Positions 4,969-6,163 of a stretch of 6,163 bases of DNA are shown in pieces (the first letter of the stretch is position 1; each line of letters opens with the position of its first letter). This DNA is from Acidobacteriota bacterium (lineage in GTDB: Bacteria; Acidobacteriota; Thermoanaerobaculia; Thermoanaerobaculales; Thermoanaerobaculaceae). The DNA is taken from positions 1 to 6,163 of the forward strand of contig JAJXUY010000106.1 of NCBI GenBank assembly GCA_021782525.1, given 5' to 3'. The translations under genes and the position numbers were made by a program. The notes under the pieces are model-generated. The model was not told the DNA's origin, made no database searches, and saw only the letters and a program-made list of their open reading frames with translations.

Positions 4969-5982
4969 ATGACCTCCCCCCTCGAACGGCCCATGACGTG
5001 CGTGCGAAACGCGATGGTGATCCTGCTCATGGCGGCGCCGCTGGCGGCGGAGAAGCCGGCCGCGGGCACCGCGCAGCTCCCGGCTGCCGACGCGGTGCGG
5101 ATCCGCGAGTTCTACCGCCTGGCGGCCGCGATCCAGGACCGCATCTGGCCGCACTGGAGCGCGACGCCGGCGCCGCTGCTGCTGGTCACGAACGAGACCG
5201 AGTTCCTCACACACTTTCCGGCGCCGCCGGCCGGCTTCACCAAGGTCGGCGACGACCTCTGGGCCCGCCCACGGCAGTTCCCGACCGGGCTGGCGGCGGC
5301 GTTCCCCGCGTTCGGGCTTCCGTCCGTGATCGTGATCGGCGAGCCTGCGAACACCGGCACCAAGACGAGCACGCCGTGGCTGTTCGCCGCCCTGCACGAG
5401 CACTTCCACCAGCTGCAGGACGCGCAGCCCGGCTACTTCAAGGCGACCGCGGCTCTCGGTCTCGCGCGTGGCGACACCAGCGGGATGTGGATGCTCAACT
5501 ACCCGTTGCCGTACGCCGACGCGGCGCTCGGGGTCGCGTTCTCTCACCTGCGCGACACGCTGCTCGCGGCGCTGCGCGAACCGGACGCGGCGAAGTTCGC
5601 GGCGCTCGCCGCGGCGTACAAGGCGGAGCGCAAGCAGTTCTTCGCGCGACTCTCGCCCGACGATCGCACGTACCTGAGCTTCCAGATCTGGAAGGAGGGG
5701 ATCGCGCAGTACACGCAGGTGGTCGCCGCAGAGGCCGCCGCCGGGTACCAGCCGACCGCTGCATTTGCGGCGCTTCCCGACGCCAAGCCGTTCGCGACCT
5801 ACGGCCAGAAGATGCGTGCCAAGACCCTCGAGGCGCTGCAGCACGTGGAGCTGGCCACGGCCAAGCGCATCGCCGTCTACCCGTTCGGTTGCGCCGAGGG
5901 CTTCTTCCTCGATCGTCTCGACCCGAAGTGGAAGGACGGCTACTTCCGCCACCCTTTCACGCTCGACCCGTACTTCGAGTAG
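4969..5982 (+). CDS. Exported gluzincin-like protein (HExxH + Glu), putative metallopeptidase
   Basis: The product is 337 residues from ATG 4969 (329 if ATG 4993 is used). An N-terminal signal peptide is visible: R7 and R13, then AMVILLMAAPLAA, with likely cleavage near residue 27, so the protein is exported. It carries HEHFH at 143-147 (H143 and H147 ligands, E144 catalytic) within ALHEHFHQLQD. About 96 residues later comes WKEGIAQY (241-248), where E243 fits the third zinc ligand of clan MA gluzincins (E-G-x-A-x-Y pattern). Substrate and exact family are not recognisable to me. Aromatic and Pro-rich stretches (PGYF, NYPLPYADA) surround the active-site region, and the end (HPFTLDPYFE) looks complete. 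It is divergent from another HExxH gene and convergent with the DinB-fold gene. An inactive binding protein remains possible, but all expected metal-site residues are present. Confidence 0.85.
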   Translation: MTSPLERPMTCVRNAMVILLMAAPLAAEKPAAGTAQLPAADAVRIREFYRLAAAIQDRIWPHWSATPAPLLLVTNETEFLTHFPAPPAGFTKVGDDLWARPRQFPTGLAAAFPAFGLPSVIVIGEPANTGTKTSTPWLFAALHEHFHQLQDAQPGYFKATAALGLARGDTSGMWMLNYPLPYADAALGVAFSHLRDTLLAALREPDAAKFAALAAAYKAERKQFFARLSPDDRTYLSFQIWKEGIAQYTQVVAAEAAAGYQPTAAFAALPDAKPFATYGQKMRAKTLEALQHVELATAKRIAVYPFGCAEGFFLDRLDPKWKDGYFRHPFTLDPYFE

Positions 5983-6064
5983 GCGATCCCGCGGCGTTCC
6001 CCGGGGCGTAGCGGTTCAGGCCGGCGGGCGACGGAGCCGAGAACTTGTCGAGGCGCGGGCCGGG
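5983..6064. other. Convergent intergenic gap, no clear terminator
   Basis: These 82 bases lie between two genes that end towards each other. They are GC-rich, including a CCCCGGGG self-complementary run, but I see no stem followed by a T-run on either strand. Confidence 0.4.
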
Positions 6065-6163
6065 CTACTTCTTCGGCTGGCTGGAGGGCGGCACCATCGC
6101 CTTGAGCCGCAGGTAGGTGACGAGGTTGCCGTAGTGCTCCCAGTTGTGCGTCAGGTTGGCGAG
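6065..6163 (-). CDS. DinB/YfiT-fold protein, C-terminal end, truncated by the window edge
   Basis: Thirty-two codons and a TAG stop are visible, open to the right edge. The tail contains LTHNWEHYGNLVTYLRL followed by VPPSS, the characteristic end of DinB-family four-helix proteins. The two histidines in H-N-W-E-H form the HxxxH pair that, with an upstream His outside the window, binds a divalent metal. Some relatives are thiol-dependent transferases (bacillithiol or mycothiol type); most are uncharacterised. The EHYG-LV-YLR-VPPSS pattern is distinctive enough for a family call from this short stretch, but not for a function. Confidence 0.8.
   Translation of the reverse strand, partial: LANLTHNWEHYGNLVTYLRLKAMVPPSSQPKK

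Noticed and set aside
3834..5069. Long minus-strand open frame (411 codons) spanning the HExxH gene and the intergenic region
   Set aside because: Over the gene it runs in a different frame from the HExxH protein and turns into Arg/Pro-rich nonsense. Its NGERLP heptads come from the 21-base tandem repeat.

Overview
The window is very GC-rich (codon third positions are almost all G or C). Its genes resemble those of environmental bacteria with large proteolytic repertoires: a secreted S9-type peptidase, an RsgA GTPase, an aldo/keto-reductase-like protein, a DinB-fold protein and two HExxH zincin-like proteins. My best guess at the source is an Acidobacteriota-like soil or sediment bacterium. 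This rests on protein flavour alone; the window has no rRNA or other taxonomic marker.

Layout, left to right. Positions 1-1082 (minus) hold the N-terminal part of an exported S9-family peptidase, whose catalytic domain lies beyond the left edge. A 364-base divergent gap follows, with predicted hairpins and one tiny possible ORF. Then come rsgA (1447-2523, plus) and an aldo/keto-reductase-fold protein (2607-3413, plus) in which all four usual catalytic residues appear replaced. Next is a 128-residue membrane-anchored or lipoprotein-like protein of unknown function (3527-3913, plus). A cytoplasmic-looking HExxH protein (3977-4546, minus) converges on it. A 422-base divergent gap carries a short tandem repeat, a pair of 15-base direct repeats and a 12-base palindrome. 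It is followed by an exported gluzincin-like protein (4969-5982, plus). At the right edge is the C-terminus of a DinB/YfiT-fold protein (6065-6163, minus).

The genes do not form one obvious pathway or operon. Most have their own start signals, and the only close co-directional pair is rsgA and the reductase-like gene, 83 bases apart. The clearest regulatory pattern is the hexamer TATCCT, found at three gene starts in the correct orientation. For the two divergent zincin genes it lies only 6 and 8 bases before the start codon, which suggests leaderless transcripts. I found no CRISPR array, tRNA, rRNA, transposase or phage gene. Nothing here amounts to a clearly new multi-gene system. The most unusual items are the reductase-fold protein without its catalytic tetrad and the divergent zincin pair around a repeat-bearing intergenic region.
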